A stretch of DNA of 64,000 nt from Lachnospiraceae bacterium (lineage in GTDB: Bacteria > Bacillota > Clostridia > Lachnospirales > Lachnospiraceae). Within the stretch, counting starts at the first letter, position 1; each line of letters opens with the position of its first letter. The stretch spans positions 40,150 through 104,149 of the forward strand of contig CAJTIR010000014.1 of NCBI GenBank assembly GCA_910576385.1, written 5' to 3'. The notes beneath the pieces were generated by a model. That model saw only the letters and a list, made by a program, of their open reading frames with translations, had not been told where the DNA came from and did not search any database. Of this stretch, positions 55,497-63,312 are shown piece by piece. A program made the translations under genes and the position numbers.

Positions 55497-55885
55497 CCTT
55501 TCAACTTTTTTGTCTAAAGTATTGACATAGATCCACCTGACACGGAAATGAATAAGTCATTATGTAGCAGTATTTGTTTGTGTTGTTTATCCCTAAATCC
55601 GAACCGCTTATCTTGGTTATGTCCGTAGCTTCAAATTCTGTGCCATGGATAGCGTTATAACTCGCAATCGCAAATCTATCAAATTCAACCACTCTGTAAT
55701 GCTCAAAATCCGCTCCAAAATCCCGCAATGCCATTGCCTGACTGCCGACACCTGCAAAGAGTTCAATCAATCGGATAGGCTTGTCTATCTGAAATGCCTG
55801 TCTTGTTATGTCGAATATATCTAATTGCTGATAATCCATTCACTTACCTCACTTTCTTAGCTTCTTCAACCTCCATTTATCAACA

Positions 55886-56071
55886 TCACTTTTCGTTTAT
55901 CAAATCCCCCTCAATTTCAAAATAAATATATCTGCTGTTTTTCTTTGATGGATTGTCCGTATCAACTCCCCATTTTACCTTTATATACGCCTTGTATTTC
56001 CAAAAATTATTGATGGAAATTTTCAGCCTTGTGTATGTCTTTCCGTCTTTTTCAAATAATGTCATATCCAT
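55886..56071 (-). CDS. Small phage protein, unknown
   Basis: 61 residues with alternating beta-like and basic segments (TRLKISINNFWKYKAYIKVKW), no known motif. GAGG nine bases before the ATG supports translation. Confidence 0.6.
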   Translation of the reverse strand: MDMTLFEKDGKTYTRLKISINNFWKYKAYIKVKWGVDTDNPSKKNSRYIYFEIEGDLINEK

Positions 56072-56131
56072 ATATTCTTACCTCGCTTTCTTATCCTCTG
56101 CTACTGCCATTTTATCAACCTCAATATTGTC

Positions 56132-56473
56132 TTAGGATACCCCGGAATCATCCTTAATTCTCTTTGCTAATTCCGCACAAATATCATCAACGGAAGAAAA
56201 ATTATCCCTCAAATCCTGCGTCGGAATGTCCAACTCTTTTCCTAATTCATAAACAAAATCCAACACACCGTCCGCATATGTAGGCTCTTCTTTCTTCTCA
56301 AAATTTGAACACTCAAAGATACCCTCTGCAATGTCCAAACCCTTTCGTATGCCCTCATAGTATTTCTGTGTCTTTGCATTTTCTAAACGTTCCATTTTGT
56401 CCTGATATTTCCTGCTCCATTCAATATGTTCTAACGCCTTATCTGTATCAACATTCTTTGCTTTATAATTCAT
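56132..56473 (-). CDS. Phage protein, unknown, helical
   Basis: 113 residues, charged and mostly helical (ALEHIEWSRKYQDKMERLEN; GVLDFVYELGKELDIP). GCGAGG precedes the ATG. It sits 2 bp after the RNase H gene. No family recognised. Confidence 0.65.
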   Translation of the reverse strand: MNYKAKNVDTDKALEHIEWSRKYQDKMERLENAKTQKYYEGIRKGLDIAEGIFECSNFEKKEEPTYADGVLDFVYELGKELDIPTQDLRDNFSSVDDICAELAKRIKDDSGVS

Positions 56474-56475
56474 AA

Positions 56476-56886
56476 TTACCTCGCTTTCTTAGCTTCCGCC
56501 ACCGCCTGCCTGTCAACATCATTATTGTGAACATTTTTATCATGCCCTTTAACCCAAATAAACTTAATATCTGCAAACTTCTCTTTCTCCGCCATAAGTT
56601 CTCGCCACAACTCCACATTCTTCTTAATCTGATAATTCCCATTCAGAGTTTCGACCACGTATTTACTGTCCGAAAACACTTCAACTGGAATAGACTTGTC
56701 TGTTATGGCTCTCATAGCTTGCAACACAGCGGTCATTTCCATGACATTGTTTGTCTTTCCCTTATCTCCGCCGGACTTCATCTTCTCACGCCCTCGGTAA
56801 ATCAACTTGCACGCCCAACCGCAGCCGTTGTCAGGACTTCCGTTATTTAGGGCTGAACCGTCGGTGTAGACTGTTATCTTATCCAT
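56476..56886 (-). CDS. rnhA: Ribonuclease HI
   Basis: Degrades the RNA of RNA-DNA hybrids. The 136 residues carry the D-E-D-D active site: Asp in ITVYTDGSALNNG, Glu in NNVMEMTAVLQAM, Asp in EVFSDSKYVVETL and Asp near HNNDVDRQAV. A GGAG site precedes the start. Phage-borne RNase H presumably serves primer removal or R-loop clearing at the phage origin. Confidence 0.93.
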   Translation of the reverse strand: MDKITVYTDGSALNNGSPDNGCGWACKLIYRGREKMKSGGDKGKTNNVMEMTAVLQAMRAITDKSIPVEVFSDSKYVVETLNGNYQIKKNVELWRELMAEKEKFADIKFIWVKGHDKNVHNNDVDRQAVAEAKKAR

Positions 56887-56889
56887 ACG

Positions 56890-57126
56890 CTACTCCTTTC
56901 TCATAATTGGAACAAATTGAAACGTCCATGCTTCATCATGGATAATCAATATATTGCCGTCCTCGTTAATTACCATAATGTCAAGGAATTTTGGTTTAAG
57001 GTATATATCTTCCTCTTTTATTTCTTTATCTCCAAAATCAAACGCCACAAGCGCAACTGCATTTAATACCTTTTCGCTGTGAATTACCTTAAATCTGCTT
57101 AAATCAATACTTTCTCTCATCATCAT
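56890..57126 (-). CDS. Small phage protein, unknown
   Basis: About 76-78 residues (LSRFKVIHSEKVLNAVALVAF, then KFLDIMVINEDGNILIIHD), probably a small beta domain. Three consecutive ATG codons make the start uncertain by two residues. Overlaps the helicase-loader gene. Confidence 0.6.
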   Translation of the reverse strand: MMMRESIDLSRFKVIHSEKVLNAVALVAFDFGDKEIKEEDIYLKPKFLDIMVINEDGNILIIHDEAWTFQFVPIMRKE

Positions 57127-57502
57127 TCCTCATATCCTCCAATCTTTCCTTATACTTCTCTGTCATTGGCATGCCTTCATGTTTCATCTCTAACGACTTG
57201 ATTTCTCTTTGTTTCGTGTCGATTTTGCTACGTGTATCAGCGAGCAATAATCGTTCTAATTCTATAAAATATTTTCGTTCCTTTTGCGCCTTAACTAAAT
57301 TTGTAAGCTGTCCTATGCTCGGCGCAAAACCTGTCTTTTCAGTTAAGATGTACTCTTTCAATGCTGATGAAATTTGCTCATATGTATAATCAGAAAGATA
57401 TTTAGACCATTCATGCACCACATAATCCACATCAACAGGCCTATAATTGCTGAAAGAAACCATCATAGACGCTATGATTTTCTTAGCCTCCGTTTCTGTC
57501 AT
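57104..57502 (-). CDS. Phage replicative helicase loader/inhibitor, G39P-like
   Basis: A 132-residue helical protein whose N-terminal part (EAKKIIASMMVSFSNYRP, VHEWSKYLSDYTYEQISSAL, GFAPSIGQLTNLVKA) has the pattern of SPP1 G39P, which delivers the replicative helicase to the origin. The C-terminus is a charged coiled coil. AGGGAGG eight bases upstream favours the ATG at 57502. It lies next to the replisome organizer, as in phage replication modules. Confidence 0.8.
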   Translation of the reverse strand: MTETEAKKIIASMMVSFSNYRPVDVDYVVHEWSKYLSDYTYEQISSALKEYILTEKTGFAPSIGQLTNLVKAQKERKYFIELERLLLADTRSKIDTKQREIKSLEMKHEGMPMTEKYKERLEDMRNDDERKY

Positions 57503-58268
57503 TTTCTTCATCCTCCCTTATGCTATTCAGAAGATATTCCAGTTGCGACTGCCTGCTTGCGTTTATATTCTCTGTTTTTTGCTCCTTAACAATATTCTGA
57601 TTAAGATATTCCCCAAACTTATTCCCAAACAGCGTGCTTGGTCTTAAATATTTCTCACATTCAGTACCCAGCCATTCTTTGGCTTTTTTATCTATCACAA
57701 CATAGAAGTCCTCTTCTGTATATTCTTCTTTTAATCTCGATTTCAAGTCTTTCACATTTCCGGCTGTCGTGTGTTTGTATCTTGTGCCACATACCATGTT
57801 CAAGTGTTCGATTATCCGCTTGTAAATTTCGGTATCTTCTGATTGTTCTTTGTCTTTTTCTGTGATTGTTTTCTGTCTTTTTTCTGTCTTTTTTTTGTCT
57901 TTTGCTACCTCTAAAAACCCAGTATTTACAAGGAAAACAGTGTCTTTTTTTTGTCTTTTTTCTGTCTTTCCTATGTCTTTTTCTGTGATTGTTTTTATAA
58001 ATCCTGTTACCTTTGTATTGCTCCATCCCCAACGCTTCATAAGTTCTCTGACAGAGATAGGAACCTCCCAATTTTCATCAGCCATAGACAAAAAATCTGC
58101 AAGGGCGTAAAGTTTATCCGGCGGCAATTCCTCTATTAAATAGGTGGGAATAGTTACAAATTCCTGCAATGCAATCAACTCCTTTACGGTTATGGGTGAT
58201 ATGGATCTGGAAATTTCCTCCACGCTATGACTTCCCACGGAATATTTACTTTGTCGCGCCATATCCAC
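57483..58268 (-). CDS. Phage replisome organizer (DnaD-like / Phg_2220_C)
   Basis: A 261-residue origin-binding/replication protein. N-terminal winged-helix (VPISVRELMKRWGWSNTKV), a charged TEKRQKK linker repeated twice, and a C-terminal Phg_2220_C domain (IIEHLNMVCGTRYKHTT; KEWLGTECEKYLRPSTLFG). The first codon is GTG at 58268, with an ATG two codons later. Overlaps the DUF551 gene by about 75 bp. Confidence 0.87.
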   Translation of the reverse strand: MDMARQSKYSVGSHSVEEISRSISPITVKELIALQEFVTIPTYLIEELPPDKLYALADFLSMADENWEVPISVRELMKRWGWSNTKVTGFIKTITEKDIGKTEKRQKKDTVFLVNTGFLEVAKDKKKTEKRQKTITEKDKEQSEDTEIYKRIIEHLNMVCGTRYKHTTAGNVKDLKSRLKEEYTEEDFYVVIDKKAKEWLGTECEKYLRPSTLFGNKFGEYLNQNIVKEQKTENINASRQSQLEYLLNSIREDEENDRNGG

Positions 58269-58597
58269 CTACTAACTTCTTTTCCTCTTATTTCTGCATA
58301 CTCATACTCCATATACATTACAGTTGGTTCATTTGCGTAAACAGTCACCAAAAATTTCCCTCTCCATCGTCCACACTCTTCCTTTGTAGGCGCTCTGTCG
58401 TAAATCCACCCACCGCCACAATACCTATCCGACCGTTCCATATTTGCCACTTGCAGCTTTGCGGATAAGGCTTCTATGGTGTCGGCGGCTTGCAATAACA
58501 CTTTTTCAATCTCAAAAAACACTTTTTCACTTACCTTTGCATTACTCCTTTGTCTGATACTCATTTCTCTTAATTCTTTTACTTGATGTTCAATCAT
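58190..58597 (-). CDS. DUF551-domain phage protein
   Basis: 135 residues: an N-terminal helical part (KVFFEIEKVLLQAADTIEAL) and a C-terminal DUF551-like domain ending EVIAWRKFPDPYHP, the usual ending of this family. Function unknown; common in Clostridia prophages. A G9 tract lies 14 bp before its start. Confidence 0.82.
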   Translation of the reverse strand: MIEHQVKELREMSIRQRSNAKVSEKVFFEIEKVLLQAADTIEALSAKLQVANMERSDRYCGGGWIYDRAPTKEECGRWRGKFLVTVYANEPTVMYMEYEYAEIRGKEVSRWIWRDKVNIPWEVIAWRKFPDPYHP

Positions 58598-58611
58598 ACT
58601 CGCTTCAAAAT

Positions 58612-58620
58612 CCCCCCCCC
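58612..58620. repeat. Homopolymer of nine C (nine G on the coding strand)
   Basis: Sits in the 27-bp gap between the 54-residue ORF and the DUF551 gene, on the coding strand as G9 upstream of the DUF551 ribosome site. Prone to slippage, and also to sequencing error. Confidence 0.95.
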
Positions 58621-58624
58621 AATC

Positions 58625-58789
58625 TTAATCACTTACTTTCCACTCTTTTATCCTATCCATTGGTATGTATCTTGTTTCCTTGTATCTCTGATACAGACTA
58701 AGGCAACCGTTTTTAACTCCATAATCCGTTACATAACAAACTTCCACTTCTCCATTTCGATATATAATAGTTATTTTTATATTATCCAT
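58625..58789 (-). CDS. 54-residue phage protein, unknown
   Basis: Starts MDNIKITIIYRNGEVEV and ends PMDRIKEWKVSD, a small beta domain with basic residues. GGAGCGAGGGA just upstream of the ATG is a good ribosome site, and the ORF fills an otherwise empty gap in a dense operon. Confidence 0.7.
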   Translation of the reverse strand: MDNIKITIIYRNGEVEVCYVTDYGVKNGCLSLYQRYKETRYIPMDRIKEWKVSD

Positions 58790-58909
58790 TCCCTCGCTCC
58801 TTCCTCTCTAAATTTCCACACCTATGCGTGCCAATCAAATCAAAACCATCTTTACATATTTTATTATCAAGCCCCATGAACGGGTGTCTTTGGTCTGCTA
58901 TTTGGTAGG

Positions 58910-59440
58910 TCATGGGGCATCACTCCAATCAATGGCTTGCCCACAGTTATGGCAGTACCTATGCCCATGTTCTTTTATTACCCTTTGTTTTTTACAATTA
59001 GGGCAAACCAAAACCGAACTCAACGTAGAAAAAGAACCGCATTTATATGTGCAGTCTAAAGTTCCGTCTTTTTCACATTCTTCACAATCAGGAGACCATT
59101 CTGGTTTCTTCCCCCTCTGCCTTTCCCTTGCCTCCCGACATTCCTCGACTGTTCCGATTTCATGATATTTTTCGTTTTCTTTTCTATACATATCACACTT
59201 ATTACAACCTCTGTGCGGACAAGACGTTTTGTCTGTTACATGTGGCTTAAATTGTTTTGTAAGCTGTTGAAATCTACCGACCGTTCCGATTGCTCGGTAC
59301 TGTTGTAATTCTTCTAATAAGTCAATCGTGGAGTTATCTACTTGATATTGCTTTTCGCTGTCGTCTCCGCCAAGTTCATTCTTTTTGTAAAGGTATTTAA
59401 TTACGCCATCTAAATTCCATTTAATTTCGTTCTTCGTCAT
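58910..59440 (-). CDS. Phage protein with C-terminal zinc ribbon
   Basis: 176 residues. The middle repeats a phrase seen in many phage proteins (QYRAIGTVGRFQQL; YHEIGTVEECREAR). Several Cys pairs are present (CPHRGCNKCDMY; CEECEKDGTLDC), and the end is a zinc ribbon (VLVCPNCKKQR; YCHNCGQAIDW). Regulatory or nucleic acid binding is possible. Overlaps the HAD gene by 4 bp. Confidence 0.75.
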   Translation of the reverse strand: MTKNEIKWNLDGVIKYLYKKNELGGDDSEKQYQVDNSTIDLLEELQQYRAIGTVGRFQQLTKQFKPHVTDKTSCPHRGCNKCDMYRKENEKYHEIGTVEECREARERQRGKKPEWSPDCEECEKDGTLDCTYKCGSFSTLSSVLVCPNCKKQRVIKEHGHRYCHNCGQAIDWSDAP

Positions 59441-59955
59441 TCCGTTACCTCCTTATAAGGAACACAATATTTCGACTTGTTTACCGCCTTATCGTCAATA
59501 AATATATCTGCATGAATTTTTCTGGAATCTGTACCAAACCATTCAATCATTTCCGGCAGATTTTCATTCACAGCGTCAAATTCAAGTCCGTATTGTCTGC
59601 ACCATTGAACCGCCTCTTGTAACCGTTCGCCACATCTGCAAGTCCACAGAATGACTTTATTGCCCTGTTTCCGGCGTTTGATTAGGTGGTTTATCAGTGC
59701 CATGTTCGGATTGCCTATGCCAGGGTATATGCTTTCAGCCAGCGTTCCATCAAAATCACAGGCGTATATTGTATAATTCCTTCCTCTTTTTTCTTCTGAA
59801 TTAAGCCAGTCCAAAATATCATCTATATATTCAAATCTTTTGCCGGATATTATCTTGTAATAGAAACTTTCGTTTATAAATTCCTCTCTTACACCCATAA
59901 TAAATTCCATAAGTTCCCCATTGCTCATATTTCTTATTTTGTCGCCGTTTGTCAT
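59437..59955 (-). CDS. Phage HAD-superfamily hydrolase
   Basis: 172 residues with the HAD nucleophile motif YACDFDGTLAES, motif II in VILWTCRCGERL and motif III-IV in HADIFIDDKAV. Many phages carry such small HAD phosphatases, some acting on nucleotides or polynucleotide 3' ends; the substrate here is unknown. The ATG at 59955 has TTGGAGG seven bases upstream, better than the frame extension to 59994. Confidence 0.82.
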   Translation of the reverse strand: MTNGDKIRNMSNGELMEFIMGVREEFINESFYYKIISGKRFEYIDDILDWLNSEEKRGRNYTIYACDFDGTLAESIYPGIGNPNMALINHLIKRRKQGNKVILWTCRCGERLQEAVQWCRQYGLEFDAVNENLPEMIEWFGTDSRKIHADIFIDDKAVNKSKYCVPYKEVTE

Positions 59956-60146
59956 TCCACAACCTCCAATCTCTCCAACACACAGTTCTCGCATAATTCC
60001 ATTCCGTCAATTTTATACAGCTTTTCAACCTCGTCATGGCAGTTATCACAATAATAATGCTTTTGGTGTCGCAACGGACAACTATCGCCCAAACATGGAT
60101 ATGCAGGAACGGCGCAATCGCAACAATCATTTTCTACCCTAATCAT
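59952..60146 (-). CDS. Small Cys-rich zinc-binding phage protein
   Basis: 64 residues with clustered cysteines (CCDCAVPAYPCLGDSCPL) and a zinc finger-like pair (YYCDNCHDEVEKL; ELCENCVLER). The start at 60146 overlaps the upstream gene by 8 bp; the longer frame to 60323 is an overlap artefact. Confidence 0.7.
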   Translation of the reverse strand: MIRVENDCCDCAVPAYPCLGDSCPLRHQKHYYCDNCHDEVEKLYKIDGMELCENCVLERLEVVE

Positions 60147-60417
60147 CCGAAACACCGCAAGACTTGACAATTTCAATAGCCTTATCAATTCCTTTGTCAA
60201 AATAAGCTGATTGCAAAGTACCCATTCCAATAAAATTTGTTTTTGCGTTCTCCAACTGTTCAACCGCCCTTTCCTTATATTCCTCAACCGCCTGTTCTGC
60301 AAATTTTTCCATATTGTCCGCAATAGAAAGCCATAAATCGTCTGTGACTTCCAAAACGCTTTTATTCTTTTTATACAGTTCTTCTCTCATTAACCTTGCA
60401 TATGCCTTAGCACTCAT
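60139..60417 (-). CDS. Phage protein, unknown, helical
   Basis: 92 residues, strongly helical and acidic (VTDDLWLSIADNMEKFAEQA; YKERAVEQLENAKTNF). No family recognised. Lies 16 bp after the LexA-like gene. Confidence 0.65.
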   Translation of the reverse strand: MSAKAYARLMREELYKKNKSVLEVTDDLWLSIADNMEKFAEQAVEEYKERAVEQLENAKTNFIGMGTLQSAYFDKGIDKAIEIVKSCGVSDD

Positions 60418-60433
60418 AACCGCGCCTCATTTC

Positions 60434-60667
60434 TTATAATTTTCTAAATTCATATCCAACAACCCTTAATGCTCTCGGCGTTCCAAATTCATGGTCTGTT
60501 TCGATTTTTCCGTCTTTAATTAGATTTCTCACAAGTTTATGAACGCTTGATGTGCTTTTATATCCCGACATTTCACGCAAATCTCTCACACTCGGAGGAT
60601 ATCCATGATCTTTTATGTATTCAACAATATGTTCAAATATCATTTGCTCTGGGCTATATTCTTCCAT
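60434..60667 (-). CDS. LexA-type winged-helix DNA-binding protein without peptidase domain
   Basis: 77 residues that match the LexA N-terminal domain: PEQMIFEHIVEYIKDHGYPP, SVRDLREMSGYKSTSSVHKL, KDGKIETDHEFGTPRALRVV. The S24 autoproteolysis domain, with its cleavage site and Ser/Lys dyad, is absent. It may compete with host LexA at SOS boxes or be a phage regulator. Starts directly after the PAPS-reductase-like gene. Confidence 0.85.
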   Translation of the reverse strand: MEEYSPEQMIFEHIVEYIKDHGYPPSVRDLREMSGYKSTSSVHKLVRNLIKDGKIETDHEFGTPRALRVVGYEFRKL

Positions 60668-61795
60668 TTACTTAACCTCCAATTCCAAATACTTCCTATT
60701 TTCCTCCGTGCAATACTTGTCCATGTAACAATCTCTGTTTGGAATGCCGATTTTCAAATTTCCATGCATATTCAGCCATTCCAAAACAAACCAATAGCCT
60801 AATCCGTCTTTGCTCGGTTGCCACATTCCGCTTTCGGAAAATTCCCCTCCCCTTAAAACATAATCAGCTATTTTGGGTTCTTCTTTTTGCAATCTTGAAA
60901 TTCTTTCCAAATCCTGCCGAATACCAAAAAGGCAAAACGCGCAACCCGTTCTCTTACACCCTGTTGTTTCGTACTGGCAACCTCTGTAATCTCCAATACA
61001 GTCATGTATGTTCATCTGCCCATCAACACCATCATTTTTCACAACCACTTGACCGTATGCGTCTGCAATGGTAAGGTTGTATGTATGTATGTATGTGAGG
61101 ACATCTTGCTCTGTCCAGAAGGACATGGGATTGCTTTGTGGTATTTTAAGGTCAAATGCGTTGCAACCATGTTTCAACCACTTTGTTTGCCGCAATCTGC
61201 TTTCATCAGCCATAGTTGCTATAATCCCAACACTTTCATTTTCTTTTCCATACTTCTTGGCAGGATTTTTCTTCATAACATCACAACACTTATGAGATAT
61301 ATTAAATGGAGCGTCAAGAAGAAATTTCCATTGTGGAATGTTGTATTGACTTGGATTTCCGTCTTTATCAATTGCTTCTCCATTCAGCCTTTTAAGTCTA
61401 TAAATCGGAATGTCTTTACCCTCTCTTTTGGATTTTTGAACTTCCCATAAAATCTGCGAAACTTCTTTCCCGATAATCGGATACCCATACTTGATAATCA
61501 CATCTCTGAAATTCATTTTCGGTCTAAGTTCCGTCACATTCTCTTTTGATAATGCAAACCGCCTGACTGACGGATATTCCAATCCAGTATTTACCCAAAT
61601 AGCAGGAATATCAGGATATAATTTTCTTGCTATATCCAAAAGTACAGTGCTGTCCTTCCCTCCAGAAAACGAAACATAGACTTGACCGTCAAATTCTTCA
61701 TACCATTGTCTAATCCTGTATTCCGTCATTCTGATTTTTGCTTGCAAAGGTAAAGACTGCATTTGCCTTAATTCCCACATCTCATGACGCGCCAT
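60668..61795 (-). CDS. PAPS reductase-family (PP-loop) phage protein
   Basis: 375 residues with the PP-loop YVSFSGGKDSTVLLD, the downstream WVNTGLEYPSV and a C-terminal Cys cluster (YRGCQYETTGCKRTGCAFC) that could hold an iron-sulfur cluster. Phage members of this family are widespread; some relatives (DndC) activate sulfur for DNA phosphorothioation, others are linked to nucleic acid modification. Neither is shown here. A TGTA tetranucleotide tract lies in the coding region. Confidence 0.88.
   Translation of the reverse strand: MARHEMWELRQMQSLPLQAKIRMTEYRIRQWYEEFDGQVYVSFSGGKDSTVLLDIARKLYPDIPAIWVNTGLEYPSVRRFALSKENVTELRPKMNFRDVIIKYGYPIIGKEVSQILWEVQKSKREGKDIPIYRLKRLNGEAIDKDGNPSQYNIPQWKFLLDAPFNISHKCCDVMKKNPAKKYGKENESVGIIATMADESRLRQTKWLKHGCNAFDLKIPQSNPMSFWTEQDVLTYIHTYNLTIADAYGQVVVKNDGVDGQMNIHDCIGDYRGCQYETTGCKRTGCAFCLFGIRQDLERISRLQKEEPKIADYVLRGGEFSESGMWQPSKDGLGYWFVLEWLNMHGNLKIGIPNRDCYMDKYCTEENRKYLELEVK
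61078..61096. repeat. Tetranucleotide tract (TGTA) x 4.75 inside the PAPS-reductase-like gene
   Basis: Encodes TYIHTYN on the minus strand. Loss or gain of one 4-bp unit would shift the frame. The encoded residues still fit the family, so the present length is in frame. Confidence 0.9.
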
Positions 61796-62392
61796 TTACT
61801 CATTACCTCCATAATTCTTTTCATCCAACATCCGATTAAATTTTTCAAGCTGCTTCTCCGACACTTTATTCCCTTGCTTTTCTTCTTTCAGCCTTACGGT
61901 CAAGTGCTTGCTGATGATAGAAGAAAGTTCTCTTGCAAGAGTTTTCTTGCCCGCTTGTATGCCCTGTCTGTATGTCTTGGGCGGCTTGTAATCGCCGGTT
62001 ACTTTCTTTCCCGTCCCCTGACTTCCTGCGGTCACGTTGTACATCTGAAACCCAGCGTCAGCTAATTGCTTTATGCGTTCAACCTCTTTTTCATCAAGTA
62101 AATTTTCTGCACAGGTTTCAAAGCATAATTTCCACCCGTGAGGATTATCTTCTTTGTAAAATCCATGCTTTTTAAGGCTCAACGCTATGTGGTCGTATTC
62201 TGCAAGGTGCGAAGCGCATCTTTCGCATAATTTGACTGCCTGCCCACAATACGCTCTCCGTATACCTGCTTCGTCTATTCTCCAAAACACATAGATACCG
62301 CTTGAATACGGAATGTCAGGGCAAACTTTTTTAATTCTTCCCTCTCGCTCCGCTTTCATGGCGTAAATCTGTTTATAGTTTGGCTTGCTCAA
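61796..62392 (-). CDS. GIY-YIG-type phage protein
   Basis: 198 residues. The N-terminal part has the GIY-YIG layout (SGIYVFWRIDEAG, then AYCGQAVKLCERCASHL) though the second motif reads AYCG in place of the usual YIG. A C-terminal basic helical region follows. May be a structure-specific nuclease or, given the altered motif, a binding protein. Its stop abuts the PAPS-reductase-like start. Confidence 0.78.
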   Translation of the reverse strand: MSKPNYKQIYAMKAEREGRIKKVCPDIPYSSGIYVFWRIDEAGIRRAYCGQAVKLCERCASHLAEYDHIALSLKKHGFYKEDNPHGWKLCFETCAENLLDEKEVERIKQLADAGFQMYNVTAGSQGTGKKVTGDYKPPKTYRQGIQAGKKTLARELSSIISKHLTVRLKEEKQGNKVSEKQLEKFNRMLDEKNYGGNE

Positions 62393-62407
62393 TGGTTATC
62401 ACGCTCC

Positions 62408-62572
62408 TTATTTAATCAAAATACATATCCATACAATTACTAAGAAGAAATACCAAAGTCCTTTTGCAATTTTCCTCATTTCTTCCTCTCTGTCTATTGG
62501 CATTCTCAAAAAGAAATCCATAAGCATACAAGCAATAATATGTATCACATTCAAAACTGTTAATTCAATCAT
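62408..62572 (-). CDS. Small membrane protein
   Basis: About 54 residues with two hydrophobic segments (VLNVIHIIACMLMDFFL; GLWYFFLVIVWICILIK) and a charged loop between. AAAAGGAG before the ATG at 62572. Function unknown; small phage membrane proteins can act in lysis or exclusion. Confidence 0.6.
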   Translation of the reverse strand: MIELTVLNVIHIIACMLMDFFLRMPIDREEEMRKIAKGLWYFFLVIVWICILIK

Positions 62573-62743
62573 TTTCCCTTTTCTCCTTTTCTTCTTTCTC
62601 ATTTTCTCATATATTCTGCCTATTGTAATTCCTGCAATTCATAATCAACCTTACGCAATCCGTCAAATTCTCCATACAACACTCTGGGAATGAAAAATAT
62701 TGATACACGTTTGACATAATGGTTTCATATTTCCTAACACTCC

Positions 62744-63007
62744 TTAATATGGTTTTCTTCCCTTGAAATCCTCATGCAATTCAAATTGTTTATAAAAACT
62801 TGTATCATTAACGCCACTGACTATGTCTTGCTCTAATGTGTATTTTCCAGTTGCAATTTCGTCCATCATTTTTAATCCAGAATACATAAAGTCTTTGTAA
62901 AAATCATAGACATCTTTACATTTATCTCCCGTCCACCAAAACATTATCTTTCCATCTTTCAAAACTGCATTCGCCCATATCTTTCTATCTTCCATATCGC
63001 ACCTCAT
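62744..63007 (-). CDS. Phage protein, unknown
   Basis: 87 residues (IWANAVLKDGKIMFWWTGDK; GKYTLEQDIVSGVNDTSFYK), no known motif. The start may be M1 or M5. Overlaps the next upstream gene by 4 bp. The 136 bp to its left (62608-62743) hold no supported feature. Confidence 0.65.
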   Translation of the reverse strand: MRCDMEDRKIWANAVLKDGKIMFWWTGDKCKDVYDFYKDFMYSGLKMMDEIATGKYTLEQDIVSGVNDTSFYKQFELHEDFKGRKPY

Positions 63008-63312
63008 ATTCTGTATATGCTCGAAATAACACTGCCCAACTCACCAAACATATTTGCAACTTTCGCAACCGATTTTTCTTTATCAATAATCGCTTTCATA
63101 TCGTCCTCGGAAAGTTCAGTATATTCAAGTAACCGTACAATCCAATCCTCTTTTTGGGATAACTTGCTATTGACCACTCGCAATTCATTTTCTTTCTGCA
63201 TATATAACAGTTTCAAATTGTTAATTTCATGTTCTAAATCTCTTATTTTCTTTCTGAATTTGGCTCGCTCTTTTTCAAACGCCAAATCCTTTGCTGATTG
63301 TTTTTGTTTCAT
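63004..63312 (-). CDS. Coiled-coil phage protein
   Basis: 102 residues, a continuous charged coiled coil (FEKERAKFRKKIRDLEHEIN) followed by SQKEDWIVRLLEYTELSEDD. No family assigned. 4-bp overlaps on both sides. Confidence 0.68.
   Translation of the reverse strand: MKQKQSAKDLAFEKERAKFRKKIRDLEHEINNLKLLYMQKENELRVVNSKLSQKEDWIVRLLEYTELSEDDMKAIIDKEKSVAKVANMFGELGSVISSIYRI

Larger units (their letters stand above)
54264..55535 (+). mobile_element. IS3-family insertion sequence, 1272 bp
   Basis: The ends are TGGTGTTAG... and ...ATAGATCCA; as inverted repeats they share TGG at the tips and GACA-NN-AAAAGTTGAA further in. A 3-bp duplication (CCT) flanks it at 54261-54263 and 55536-55538. It carries orfA and orfB in overlapping frames. 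Since the ends, genes and target duplication are all intact, the insertion is probably recent and the element still active. Confidence 0.93.
52881..55839 (-). pseudogene. Phage DNA cytosine-5 methyltransferase, interrupted by IS3 element and two frameshifts
   Basis: Three pieces fit one Dcm-type gene. The N-terminal piece (55839-55539) has motif I (IELFAGVGSQAMAL) and the catalytic PCQ. The middle (54260-53677) has motif VI (LLMENVP), motif VIII (NRDRCF) and the start of the target-recognition region. The C-terminal piece (53606-52881) has motif IX (RIRKLTPLECWWLMGF) and motif X (QAGNSIV). The IS lies exactly after PCQ; removing it and one CCT duplicate restores PCQDLSVAGKQ in frame. Two further lesions are in the recognition region (53683-53688 and 53601-53610). 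As it stands it cannot give an active enzyme unless fragments reassemble. Confidence 0.9.
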
